Of a stretch of DNA of 49,842 nucleotides, positions 18,383 to 26,477 are shown piece after piece. The DNA lies in the NCBI GenBank assembly GCA_013360465.1, contig JABWBO010000021.1, forward strand, positions 1-49,842, given 5' to 3'. A program made the position numbers and the translations under genes. How positions within the stretch are numbered: position 1 is the first letter of the stretch; each line of letters opens with the position of its first letter. A model generated the notes under the pieces. That model was not told the DNA's origin. It saw only the letters and a program-made list of their open reading frames with translations, and did no database searches. This stretch comes from Anaerolineae bacterium. GTDB lineage: Bacteria > Chloroflexota > Anaerolineae > Aggregatilineales > Phototrophicaceae.

Positions 18383-19820
18383 GCGTCAAAGGTTCGCGCA
18401 GCTCCATCTGAACACGCAGCAGCTCGCCCGCCGGCGAGACCGCAAACGAGGTCTCGCCCCCGGCGAGATGGATCGTCACGCCCGGAAGCCGCCACTGCTC
18501 GGCGTGAAGCTGCTCCGCTGCCGCCTGTGGAGCATAGAGGTCGATGACGCAGGCGGCAGGCGAGTGACTGTACAGCCGTATCTGCCTGGGCTGCGCCACG
18601 CCCTGGATCAGGCTCTCGCTTCGGATGCGCATCCACCCTACTGCGCCGTCAGGGGTCAGCCAATGGGCGGTGGCAGGGTGAAACTGATTGGTGCGCCACG
18701 AGTTCAGGTGATCCGCCTCTGCGCCCAGCATCAGCGAGGATGACAGCCATGCCGTCGCCGTGCGCTGCGGCTCGATGGTGCGTTCCAGCAGACGCTCGCC
18801 CTGAAACTGACTCAGATGAGGCAGCACATCCTGCGGCGGGCGCGACCCCACCAGCGCGACCAGCGGCATGAAGAAGAAATCCGCCGCATGTTCAAAGGGT
18901 TGGGAAGGGTCTGGGAGTGGGGCGCTGCCAGGGAGCGTGACCGCGCCGATCCACAAGCCCAGCAGCGCGAGATACGCTGTCATGTCCATCCCGTAGCTGC
19001 GATCATACGGTCCGCACATGTTGCGCATCCCGGCGTGATAGAACTGCGCCAGGTCGCGCCAGAGTTCCGCTTCCATCGAAGCGCCATGCTCCCGGTACAG
19101 CGGGGTGGAGCCATATTCGCGCCACAGCGCCAGCGCATAGAAATCCACGCCGTAGTAGGTCGGAGAGTTGTATTCGTTGAAGGTCTTGAAGCGGCTGAAA
19201 AGTCGGTGGATTTCTTCCGCCTGGCTGAGCGCATAGGCGCGCCATGTCTCATTTGCGAAGGCGATGCCCGCGTAGTCCAGCAGGAAAGCGCTCATCAGCG
19301 AGATGTTCGTGTATTCCGCAGCCACTTTTCGCGCGAACGCCCCCTCCGCAGCCAGGAGGATCGCACGGCGCATCCGTTCCTGAAGGGCGGGCGGGATTAG
19401 GGTATCGAATTCTCTGAGGAGGATGATGAACACGCTGCCGATGAACTCGCGCCAGTTGGGATCATAATCCTGCCAGATGACCGCGTTCTGCGCCGGCGGA
19501 TGAGGTTCGCCGACATAGCGATAGAACGTGCCGTGATACACTACCCCTGGCTCGTCAAACTGGTAATGGAGTACTGCCTCCAGGGTGGAAAGGGCGCGCG
19601 CCACATCCGTTTCCTGCCGGCGCAGCAGCAGTCCGGCTGCGTACCACACCGAATCGCGGATGATGTGCGGAACCGGGCGCGTGCCGAGCTTGCTGCGGGT
19701 TTCCCGGTCGTTCGGCGCAAGCAGCAGCTGCGCGTCGCTGCTCCAATAGCCATCCGACCAGGCGATGCTCGCTTCGAACCAGGCGCGGTGAGAAGCATCC
19801 AGGTACTCTATCGTCTTCAT
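18366..19820 (-). CDS. Unknown helical-toroid-like protein, candidate glycan-active enzyme
   Basis: I do not recognise this 484-residue protein as a named family. It has no signal peptide. The first 330 residues are helix-rich with regularly spaced aromatic and acidic residues (YDPNWREFIGSVFIILL, YTNISLMSAFLLDYAG, EYNSPTYYGVDFYALALW, MCGPYDRSYGMDMTAYL), in the style of (alpha/alpha) toroid lyases and hydrolases. The last 130 residues look like beta-strands. The Tyr, Asn, Asp and Arg clusters in SPTYYGVD and GPYDRSYGMD are candidate active-site residues. Its ATG overlaps the stop of the GH106-like gene (ATGA), with GAGGAAAC upstream, so the two should be made together. A role on rhamnose- or uronate-containing oligomers is inferred from context only. 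Confidence 0.6.
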   Translation of the reverse strand: MKTIEYLDASHRAWFEASIAWSDGYWSSDAQLLLAPNDRETRSKLGTRPVPHIIRDSVWYAAGLLLRRQETDVARALSTLEAVLHYQFDEPGVVYHGTFYRYVGEPHPPAQNAVIWQDYDPNWREFIGSVFIILLREFDTLIPPALQERMRRAILLAAEGAFARKVAAEYTNISLMSAFLLDYAGIAFANETWRAYALSQAEEIHRLFSRFKTFNEYNSPTYYGVDFYALALWREYGSTPLYREHGASMEAELWRDLAQFYHAGMRNMCGPYDRSYGMDMTAYLALLGLWIGAVTLPGSAPLPDPSQPFEHAADFFFMPLVALVGSRPPQDVLPHLSQFQGERLLERTIEPQRTATAWLSSSLMLGAEADHLNSWRTNQFHPATAHWLTPDGAVGWMRIRSESLIQGVAQPRQIRLYSHSPAACVIDLYAPQAAAEQLHAEQWRLPGVTIHLAGGETSFAVSPAGELLRVQMELREPLTLTFET

Positions 19821-21727
19821 CTCGTTTCCTCAGTGACCGTCACGCGAAATGCATGAGCATCGAGCATCATCTGACCGTCGAAGCGCTGGGCGCTGCCGTC
19901 GTTCGGGTCGATCAGCCAGGTGTCTGCGAGTTCCAGCGAAAACCTGAGCGGCTGGTCCCCCTCGTTAAAGAGCATCGTCCAGGTCAAGCCGGCTTTGCGC
20001 ACCTGGCGCACGCGCAGCCCGTGCGCCTCGATGGCAGCGAAGGGCGAAGCCGGCAGCAGCGCGCGAAGCGCAGCGGCGCACGCCTGGGTATCATCAGTCC
20101 AGCGCACAACCGGGACGCCCGCCGAAAACTGGCTGAGCAGCGCCTCAGCCCAGACAGGAATCTCCCCGTCGACAATCAGCGCCGTATAGCGCTGATCGGC
20201 GATGCGCAGCGCGCCGCCGTCCACCTGGCAGCGCGACAGATCGTCGACATCCAGGTAGTTAAAGTCGATCTGGCGCTGCAAGCAGGCTTTCGCCGCCCGC
20301 CAGGGCAGCTGGTGGTGTTCGCCCAGAATGGCGACATGACAGACCAACTGGCTGTCGGTGTTCAGCCAGCAGAGGCGGCTGCAGGCGCGCGCAAATTCTG
20401 GGAATTCCCGGTCCCACCAGGGGCTGTGTGGACCCACATCAGGAGGGCGCTCATCCCGGCGCGGTCCGCGCACTGAGTAGTAGAAAGCGTGCGGGATCAG
20501 CAGGTTGCACCCGCGCACCAGCAGCCAGTTCGCCAGCCAGCGCATCTCTTCGAAAGTCATCTGGTGACCATAGGCGCCGCAGAACTCGTTGGCATTGCGC
20601 CGCCGCCCGCCGTGCAGCATCATCGACGCCGCCGCTTTCGCCTGTGTAGACTGACGCCCTTCGAGCGCTGAGGGCTTATCCATTTCGATCTGCCGCCAGA
20701 CGATGTCCTGTCCGGGGATGTGGAAGTAGCGCAGATGACGGGTCGCATCGGGTTCGGCGGGGTGTCCGGTCAGCGCGATCTGATGTCTTTCGCACCAGTC
20801 AAAGAGCTGCCGATAGTAGGTTTGCTCGAAGCGGTGTTCGACCGCGCGTTCGTAGTCCTGACGCACAGCCTGGGGGCAGTCGTCCTCCCACAGCGCCGGC
20901 AGATAGGGTGCAAAGTCGTAGCCCAGAAACGCATGGAGATGAGTCAGGATGCCGCGCGTTGCGGGCAGCGCGCCGGCTTCGCGCGGTCGCCCCAGCAGCA
21001 TCGGTTCATCAGTGAAGATGGCTCGAATCGTCGAACCGAAGAACGCGCCAAATTCCGCGTGGAACCGGTCGTAGACCAGGCGAATGAAGCAGGCGACGGC
21101 ATCCGGGTTCAGCAGGTCTGAGGCAGGCGGGCTGGTTTCCGGCGATTCGCCGCTCGCATCGCGCACCTCTTCATCCAGATAATGCAGCCCTCGAATGACC
21201 GAGTCAACCGGACGTTCCACCACCGCGTAACGTTTCCCCTTGTAGGGGGTCTCGACCAACAGGGTCTGCGAGTCGTTCAGCGCCAGTTCACCCCGATCAT
21301 CGACGGCGATACCGGAGACGCTGACGTTCGGCATCAGACTGTCCAGTTCGATACGAACCATGCCTCGGCACTGGAATGCCGGGTCGTGCGCGACGACCTG
21401 CCCGGCGGAAGACCCGCTTGGATACATGCCCTCGTCGTACAGGATCACCCACATCTGCCGACGGCGGGCTTCCTGAAGGGCAAAGGCGATCTTACTGAGA
21501 AGCATCTGGCTCATCCAACCGAGATGCGGCGGTAAGCCCAGACGGGGGTGCAGCACAAAGGACTGCACCCCATGCTGCTGGAACGCCTCCATCTGGCGCG
21601 CGATCTTGCTTTCTTCAAGATCATCGTTCCAGAACCAGAACGGCGTCAGCGAATACTCTGATGGCGGAGCCTGCCAATCGTGCGGCAGCGAAAGACCGCC
21701 GGCGGGGGAGTGCGTCGTGCTGGTCAC
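19817..21727 (-). CDS. GH106-like alpha-L-rhamnosidase
   Basis: The 636-residue protein begins like GH106-type enzymes: SLTPFWFWNDDLEESKIARQ, then HGVQSFVLHPRLGLP, the TIM-barrel start in which a long fragment lists substrate-facing residues. Further barrel motifs are LYDEGMYPSG, RAIFTDEP (a probable acidic catalytic residue) and ALTGHPAEPD. Characterised GH106 enzymes remove alpha-L-rhamnose from pectic side chains and are about 1000 residues, so this is a short form lacking the accessory beta domains. There is no signal peptide. The only in-frame start is a GTG at 21727 with poor ribosome-site spacing. It lies 39 bases after gntR and overlaps the next gene by four bases. Related barrel families with the same opening are an alternative. 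Confidence 0.6.
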   Translation of the reverse strand: MTSTTHSPAGGLSLPHDWQAPPSEYSLTPFWFWNDDLEESKIARQMEAFQQHGVQSFVLHPRLGLPPHLGWMSQMLLSKIAFALQEARRRQMWVILYDEGMYPSGSSAGQVVAHDPAFQCRGMVRIELDSLMPNVSVSGIAVDDRGELALNDSQTLLVETPYKGKRYAVVERPVDSVIRGLHYLDEEVRDASGESPETSPPASDLLNPDAVACFIRLVYDRFHAEFGAFFGSTIRAIFTDEPMLLGRPREAGALPATRGILTHLHAFLGYDFAPYLPALWEDDCPQAVRQDYERAVEHRFEQTYYRQLFDWCERHQIALTGHPAEPDATRHLRYFHIPGQDIVWRQIEMDKPSALEGRQSTQAKAAASMMLHGGRRRNANEFCGAYGHQMTFEEMRWLANWLLVRGCNLLIPHAFYYSVRGPRRDERPPDVGPHSPWWDREFPEFARACSRLCWLNTDSQLVCHVAILGEHHQLPWRAAKACLQRQIDFNYLDVDDLSRCQVDGGALRIADQRYTALIVDGEIPVWAEALLSQFSAGVPVVRWTDDTQACAAALRALLPASPFAAIEAHGLRVRQVRKAGLTWTMLFNEGDQPLRFSLELADTWLIDPNDGSAQRFDGQMMLDAHAFRVTVTEETR

Positions 21728-21766
21728 TGAGTCATGATCTCTGAGCGCACAGGGGCAGCGGCAGTA

Positions 21767-22471
21767 TCACGGGGTTTCGTCGGGAGAAGCACGGAGCAGC
21801 CCTTCGGATTCCAGGTGAGAAATATAGCTTTGCAGAGCGCTGCGGTTATGGGCGCGTATCACCGCCTCAACCCTGTCGGCGTCGCGCGTGCGCATCGCCT
21901 CTAGGAGCTGATGGTGTTCGACCTGCGCCGTGTTCTGGGTGGAGATGTCTTTCAGGTAGTGCGCTCGCAGCCGATGCCAGTGATCGAAGGTCTTCTGCAT
22001 CATCTTGTGAACCAGACGCATCCTGGCGCAGTCGCAGATGAACAGATGCAGCGCTTTGTTCTTCTCTGACCATGCTTCGAGGTCGTCGATCAGCCCATCC
22101 ATTTCATCGATCATGGCTTCCAGGGTTTTCAGATCATCCTCAGTGGCGATGACGCATGCTTTGCGGCTGGAGATCGTCTCTTGAGATTCGAGCAGCGCAA
22201 AGACCTCGAAGATCAGCGTCGCATCGATGTCCGTGATACGCGCGCCCGTATACGGCTCCGTCGTGATGAATCCGTCGGCTTCAAGCTGCTGGATGGCTTC
22301 GCGAATGGGAATCTGGCTGACGTTCAATCGTGCAGCCAGCTCATCGATGACAAAGCGTGACCCAGGGACGTACACGCCTCTGATGATCTCTCGCTTGAGG
22401 AAGTCGTAGATCATCTCTCGTTTACTGCGGTATCGAGGCAGCATAATAGGACTGCTTATTAACTTGAACAT
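21767..22471 (-). CDS. GntR-family regulator, FCD (FadR) type
   Basis: This 234-residue DNA-binding protein has an N-terminal winged helix (MIYDFLKREIIRGVYVPGSRF, ELAARLNVSQIPIREAIQQL, then EADGFI) and an all-helical FCD ligand domain (about 90-220). The His residues in LHLFICDCAR and VEHHQLLEAM and the Asp in the preceding helix are candidate metal ligands. FCD regulators such as UxuR and ExuR respond to uronates or their aldonate products, so mannonate, fructuronate or KDG are reasonable effectors. The ATG at 22471 has AGGA eight bases upstream inside the palindrome at 22479-22495. A later ATG at 22444 is possible. It heads a unit with the GH106-like and unknown genes and probably regulates itself and importer system 1. 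Confidence 0.88.
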   Translation of the reverse strand: MFKLISSPIMLPRYRSKREMIYDFLKREIIRGVYVPGSRFVIDELAARLNVSQIPIREAIQQLEADGFITTEPYTGARITDIDATLIFEVFALLESQETISSRKACVIATEDDLKTLEAMIDEMDGLIDDLEAWSEKNKALHLFICDCARMRLVHKMMQKTFDHWHRLRAHYLKDISTQNTAQVEHHQLLEAMRTRDADRVEAVIRAHNRSALQSYISHLESEGLLRASPDETP

Positions 22472-22478
22472 CACTATA

Positions 22479-22512
22479 TCCTATATAATATAGGAATTTG
22501 AGTGAAAAGCAA
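22479..22512 (-). promoter_or_regulatory. gntR promoter and operator
   Basis: On the minus strand TTGCTT (22512-22507) and TATTAT (22490-22485) with a 16-base spacer form a promoter. TCCTATAT-A-ATATAGGA (22479-22495) is a perfect 17-bp palindrome that covers the -10 and the AGGA ribosome site of gntR. It shares its arms with the palindrome at 8759-8772. Autoregulation is the simplest reading. The implied leader is very short. Confidence 0.6.
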
Positions 22513-22542
22513 ACAGTCCAGATGCGCTAGGCGGCTGCGGCT

Positions 22543-23589
22543 TCAGGAGCGCTGTTCGCGCTGCCTCTCGACGCCCTGCCACAGCCCGTAGAGATACATC
22601 ACCGCCAGGGCGCGGTCATACAGCCCGTAGCCGGTGCGTCCCGTTTCGCCCCAGATCGCCCGCCCGTGATCGGGGCGCAGGGGTCCCGTGTAGCCGATCT
22701 CGACCAGCGCGCGCATGACAGCCGGCAGGTTGACGTGCGTCGGCTGTGTGTGAGCAATCTCGCGAAAAGACTGCTCCCCGGTCAATTCGACATTGCGCAG
22801 GTGGACGAAATGAATCCGACCCGCGAACTGATGGACCATGCTCACCAGATCACAGCCCGCCAGCGTGCCGAGCGACCCCGTACAGAATGTCAAGCCGTTG
22901 TGGGGGCTTTCCACCACATCAAGGATGCGCTGAATCGTCGGCGCATCGCGTACGATGCGCGGCAAGCCGAAGATCGACCAGGGCGGATCATCGGGATGAA
23001 TCGCCAGATAGACGCCTGATTCCTCGGCGACGGGGACGACGCGCCGCAGGAAGTAAGCGAGATTCTCGAACAGCGCAGCCTCGTCAATCGCCTTGTACTC
23101 GTCAAGGACGACACGCAGCTCGTCTCCGGTGAACCCGCGCGCCCACGCCACCCGCATTTCCAGCCCGCGCCGCAGATCGTAAGCCTGCGCCGCCTGATGC
23201 TCGTAGGCGGTGACATACGATCCGTCGGCGAGTTCAGACTTCATGTCGGTACGCATCCAGTCGAAGACGGGCATGAAGTTGTAGCACAGCACGGGAATGC
23301 CGGCGCGCCCCATGTTGCGAATGCTCTCGCAGAAGATGTCGATCAGCGCGTCGCGTTCGGGCGATCCCTTCTTGATCGCTTCGCCGACGCGAATGCTCTC
23401 GATCACGTCAAGGCTGAAGCCGTGTGCATTCACCTTCTGCCGGAGCGAAGCGAAATCCGCCTCGGTCCACACATCGTATTCCGTCTTCTCCTCAATCGTG
23501 CCGACGATCCCGCGCACCACCGAAATCTGGGCGATATCCTGCAAACGCACGGCGTCGCCATCGCCAAACCAGCGCATGGTCATCTTCAT
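22543..23589 (-). CDS. uxuA: Mannonate dehydratase
   Basis: The 348-residue enzyme dehydrates D-mannonate to 2-keto-3-deoxygluconate in glucuronate catabolism. The TIM-barrel metal site is complete: the His in LAIHPDDPPW, the Cys in LTFCTGSLG, the His in HFVHLRNV and the Asp in LRPDHGR, as in the Cys-containing UxuA family (Mn or Fe). MRWFG near the N terminus is also characteristic. A longer open frame exists upstream, but the ATG at 23589 has AAAGGAA six bases before it and gives the normal length. It is the last gene of the long minus-strand catabolic unit, 28 bases after the SDR gene. The gntR promoter follows. Confidence 0.95.
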   Translation of the reverse strand: MKMTMRWFGDGDAVRLQDIAQISVVRGIVGTIEEKTEYDVWTEADFASLRQKVNAHGFSLDVIESIRVGEAIKKGSPERDALIDIFCESIRNMGRAGIPVLCYNFMPVFDWMRTDMKSELADGSYVTAYEHQAAQAYDLRRGLEMRVAWARGFTGDELRVVLDEYKAIDEAALFENLAYFLRRVVPVAEESGVYLAIHPDDPPWSIFGLPRIVRDAPTIQRILDVVESPHNGLTFCTGSLGTLAGCDLVSMVHQFAGRIHFVHLRNVELTGEQSFREIAHTQPTHVNLPAVMRALVEIGYTGPLRPDHGRAIWGETGRTGYGLYDRALAVMYLYGLWQGVERQREQRS

Positions 23590-23617
23590 GAGTGTTTCCT
23601 TTGGATGGGGAACCGGT

Positions 23618-24442
23618 CTAGACGCCGCCAAAGACGCTGAAACCGCCATCGATGGGGACGACGATGCCGGTGACGAAGCGCGCCGCGTCGCTCGCCAGCC
23701 ACACCAGCGTGCCGACGAGGTCATCCGGTTCACCGAAGCGCCGCATCGGGGTGGCGTTGATGATGGCGTTTCCGCGCGGCGTCAGTTCGCCCGTCTCCTT
23801 GTCGATCAGCAGAAAGCGGTTCTGTTCGCCCAGGTAGAAACCGGGCGCGATGGCGTTCACCCGGATGTGCGGGCTGTGTTCCTGTGCCATATGAACCGCC
23901 AGCCATCCGGTGAAGTTGTTGAGCGCGGCTTTTGCGGCGCTGTAGGCGATCACCCGCGTGAGGATTTTGTACGCCGCCATTGATGAGACGTTGATGATCG
24001 ACCCGCTCTGTGCCTGCACCATCCGCTTACCGAACACCTGCGAGGTCAGCACGGCGCTGGTATAGTTGAGGTCAAAAACGCCCTGCATCGCTTCCGGCAT
24101 TAGGTCAAAGAAGGTACGCTGCCCCGGCACGGCGGTCGCTTCCGGCTTATTGCCGCCCGCGCCGTTGACCAGGATATCCACTTTGCCGTAGGTATCGATC
24201 ACCTGCTGCGCGGCATGGTCCAGCGCCGCCTGATCCAGCACATCGGCGCTGATGCCGAGCGCCGTCGCGCCGGACTGCCGAAGCGCGGCGACGGTGTGGT
24301 CGATTTTTGCCGGATCGCGCGCGATCACGACGACCGATGCGCCGGCATCCGCCAGTCCATGACACATCGCCGCGCCGAGTACGCCGGTCCCGCCGGTGAC
24401 GACGGCGACTTTTCCACTCAAATTAAAGGTGCTGGTCGGCAT
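23618..24442 (-). CDS. uxuB: SDR-type D-mannonate oxidoreductase (fructuronate reductase)
   Basis: This 274-residue short-chain dehydrogenase has the NAD(P) loop TGGTGVLG, NGAGG in place of NNAG, a serine in INVSSMAAY and the YSAAK catalytic pair. The stretches FFDLMPEAMQGVFDLNYTS and LTPRGNAIINATPMRRFG are characteristic of the YjmF/UxuB group of Bacillus, which interconverts fructuronate and mannonate. E. coli UxuB belongs to a different family. Together with UxuA next to it this supplies the two lower steps of the glucuronate route. AGGGA precedes the ATG. It follows the cupin gene by 17 bases. A related sugar-acid specificity is possible. Confidence 0.82.
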   Translation of the reverse strand: MPTSTFNLSGKVAVVTGGTGVLGAAMCHGLADAGASVVVIARDPAKIDHTVAALRQSGATALGISADVLDQAALDHAAQQVIDTYGKVDILVNGAGGNKPEATAVPGQRTFFDLMPEAMQGVFDLNYTSAVLTSQVFGKRMVQAQSGSIINVSSMAAYKILTRVIAYSAAKAALNNFTGWLAVHMAQEHSPHIRVNAIAPGFYLGEQNRFLLIDKETGELTPRGNAIINATPMRRFGEPDDLVGTLVWLASDAARFVTGIVVPIDGGFSVFGGV

Positions 24443-24459
24443 AGATTATCCCTGTTCGC

Positions 24460-24816
24460 CTAAGAGCGTTCGCCAGATAAGAATTCCTCGCGGATCGGAT
24501 GGAAGGTATCGACCAGGCGCACATACGCGCTCAACGTCTGGATCGAATGTGGGATATTAGACGGGACGACTATCAGATCACCCGCGCTGAGGTCATAAAC
24601 GTCACCGTCCAGGAAGAAGCGCACATTCCCCGCAGCAACATACGTGATCTGCTCGTGTGGATGACTGTGCGGCGGGTCGGGTTCCGCCGCTGGACCATCC
24701 GTCAGATCAAGGACGACAGTCATCAGGTGTTCGCCATGCGCGAGATAGCGTTCGCGTCCCGGCGCAATCCCTTTGCGGTGTGGTTGCGGGTGCGGCGTCA
24801 CAGACATGAACCTCAT
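24460..24816 (-). CDS. kdgF: KdgF-like cupin, unsaturated uronate linearisation
   Basis: The 118-residue single-domain cupin has motif 1 HSHPHEQITYVAAG and motif 2 DLIVVPSNIPHSI, giving the His, His, Gln/Glu and His metal ligands. The ending VDTFHPIREEFL corresponds to the VDxFxPxREDF ending of KdgF proteins. KdgF speeds ring opening of 4,5-unsaturated uronate to 5-keto-4-deoxyuronate, the substrate of KduI. Position between kduD and the SDR gene supports this. Starts at 24816 and 24807 are both possible, and the second has GAGG immediately upstream. General sugar-binding cupins look similar, so the name depends partly on context. Confidence 0.78.
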   Translation of the reverse strand: MRFMSVTPHPQPHRKGIAPGRERYLAHGEHLMTVVLDLTDGPAAEPDPPHSHPHEQITYVAAGNVRFFLDGDVYDLSAGDLIVVPSNIPHSIQTLSAYVRLVDTFHPIREEFLSGERS

Positions 24817-24846
24817 TCATCCCAATCCGAACATTACGGACCTAGC

Positions 24847-25617
24847 TTAACGCGCCAGCCAGCCCCCGTCTACCGGGATCGTCGCCCCGTGCAGGTAATC
24901 GGAGGCAGATGAGGCGAGAAACACCGCCGCTCCCTGCAAGTCCTGTGGGGTTCCCCACCGACCCGCCGGGATGCGCGCCAGTATCGCCGCGCTCCGCTGG
25001 GCATCGGCGCGCAGCGCGGCGGTATTGTCCGTCGCCATGTAGCCGGGCGCAATCGCGTTCACGTTGATGCCGAGCGCAGCCCATTCGTTCGCCAGCGCCC
25101 GCGTGATCCCCATGATGGCGCTCTTTGCTGCCGTGTACGACGGCACGAAGACGCCGCCCTGAAAGGACAGCATCGACGCCACATTGATGATCTTGCCGGA
25201 GTGCCGCTTCACCATCGAGCGCGCCGCCGCCTGCGCCAGGAAGAATGCCGCTTTCAGGTTGATTTGCAGCACGGCATCCCAGTCCTCTTCGCTGAATTCG
25301 AGCGCAGGCGTGCGCCGGATGATCCCGGCGTTGTTGAGCAGGATATCGACCTCGCCCAGGTTCGTCTCAACCTGTGTGATGATCGCCGCCAGGTCCTGCG
25401 GTGTCGCCGTCTGAAGATCGGCAGAAACTTGCAGGAAGCGGCGTCCTGCCGCCTGCACCAGGGCGCACGTCTCGCCGCAGTCCGGCGCGCGATCCAGCCC
25501 GGCGATGTCTGCTCCGGCTTCCGCCAGACCGACCGCCATCGCCTGCCCGAGTCCGCGACTTGCCCCGGTGACGAGGGCGATCCTGCCCTCGAGTCGAAAC
25601 GCATCAAGGATCGTCAT
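24847..25617 (-). CDS. kduD: 2-deoxy-D-gluconate 3-dehydrogenase (2,5-diketo-3-deoxygluconate reductase)
   Basis: The roughly 256-residue SDR has the nucleotide loop TGASRGLG, NNAG in LLNNAGIIRR, the serine in INVASMLSFQGG and the YTAAK pair. FQGGVFVPSYTAAKSAIMG and APGYMATDNTAALRAD are hallmarks of KduD. It reduces 3-deoxy-D-glycero-2,5-hexodiulosonate to 2-keto-3-deoxygluconate, the last step before kinase. The ATG at 25617 is preferred over that at 25623 because GAGG is then eight bases away. The stop of kduI lies ten bases upstream. It is cytoplasmic and of normal length. Confidence 0.95.
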   Translation of the reverse strand: MTILDAFRLEGRIALVTGASRGLGQAMAVGLAEAGADIAGLDRAPDCGETCALVQAAGRRFLQVSADLQTATPQDLAAIITQVETNLGEVDILLNNAGIIRRTPALEFSEEDWDAVLQINLKAAFFLAQAAARSMVKRHSGKIINVASMLSFQGGVFVPSYTAAKSAIMGITRALANEWAALGINVNAIAPGYMATDNTAALRADAQRSAAILARIPAGRWGTPQDLQGAAVFLASSASDYLHGATIPVDGGWLAR

Positions 25618-25627
25618 CGTCATCGCC

Positions 25628-26461
25628 TCAGTACAGCGTCGTCATCGGCACGGCGTCCATGTCGCTGAACGTCTGATTTTCGCCTGCCATCGCCCAGATG
25701 AAGGCGTAGTTTCCCGTCCCCATCCCAGCGTGAATCGACCAGCTCGGTGAAATTGCCGCCTGCTCATTGCGAATGACCAGGTGGCGCGTCTCGCTCGGTT
25801 CGCCCATCAGGTGAAACACGACGTTGTCGCCGGTGATATTGAAGTAGAAGTACACCTCCATGCGCCGCGCATGGAGATGAGCGGGCATGGTATTCCACAG
25901 GTTGTTCGGCTCCAGCATGGTCAGCCCCATGACGAGCTGGCAGCTCTTCACGCCGTCGGGATGGATGTACTTGTTGATGGTGCGCTCGTTCGAGTTGGCG
26001 ATGCTGCCCAGATGCACAGGCGAGGCGCTGCTGATCGGGATGTGCGTCGTCGGGTAGGCGGCGTGCGCGGGCGCACTGGTGAAGTAGAAATGAGCAGGCT
26101 GGTCGGCGCTGTCGCTGGCGAACAACACCTCGCGCGCGCCCATGCCCACATACAGCCCGTCAACCCGGTTCATGGCGTAGGATGTGCCATCCACCATGAT
26201 CGTCCCCGCGCCGCCCACGTTGATGATGCCGATCTCGCGGCGTTGAAGGAAGAAATCTGCGCCCAGGTCCTTCGGCGAAGCGGTCAGCGCCAGCGGCGAT
26301 GCGGCTGGCGCGGCTCCGCCGATGATCATCCGGTCGATATGGCTGTAGGTCAGTGTGATCTCGCCGGGGACGAACAGCGTGGGAATCAGGAATTGTTCGC
26401 GCAGCTGCGCGGTGGTGAACATCCTGACTTCATCGGGGTGAAACGGATAGCGCATTTCCAT
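25628..26461 (-). CDS. kduI: 5-keto-4-deoxyuronate isomerase
   Basis: The 277-residue cupin isomerase converts 5-keto-4-deoxyuronate to 2,5-diketo-3-deoxygluconate. The zinc ligands are visible: H195, H197, E202 (MPAHLHARRMEVYFYF) and H244 (WSIHAGMG), one residue from the E. coli numbering. YVGMG, NKYIHPDGVKSCQLVMG and the C-terminal SDMD region are also conserved. The ATG at 26461 gives the family length, and a longer open frame upstream was not used. GGGGAA precedes it. The gene lies 16 bases after ogl and ten before kduD. Confidence 0.96.
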   Translation of the reverse strand: MEMRYPFHPDEVRMFTTAQLREQFLIPTLFVPGEITLTYSHIDRMIIGGAAPAASPLALTASPKDLGADFFLQRREIGIINVGGAGTIMVDGTSYAMNRVDGLYVGMGAREVLFASDSADQPAHFYFTSAPAHAAYPTTHIPISSASPVHLGSIANSNERTINKYIHPDGVKSCQLVMGLTMLEPNNLWNTMPAHLHARRMEVYFYFNITGDNVVFHLMGEPSETRHLVIRNEQAAISPSWSIHAGMGTGNYAFIWAMAGENQTFSDMDAVPMTTLY

Positions 26462-26477
26462 AATGGGTTCCCCTGTC

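Noticed and set aside
22543-23733. Longer uxuA start at 23733
   Set aside because: The extra N-terminal residues are Arg, Ser and Ala rich and lie over the end of the neighbouring SDR gene. The ATG at 23589 has a good ribosome site and gives the family length.
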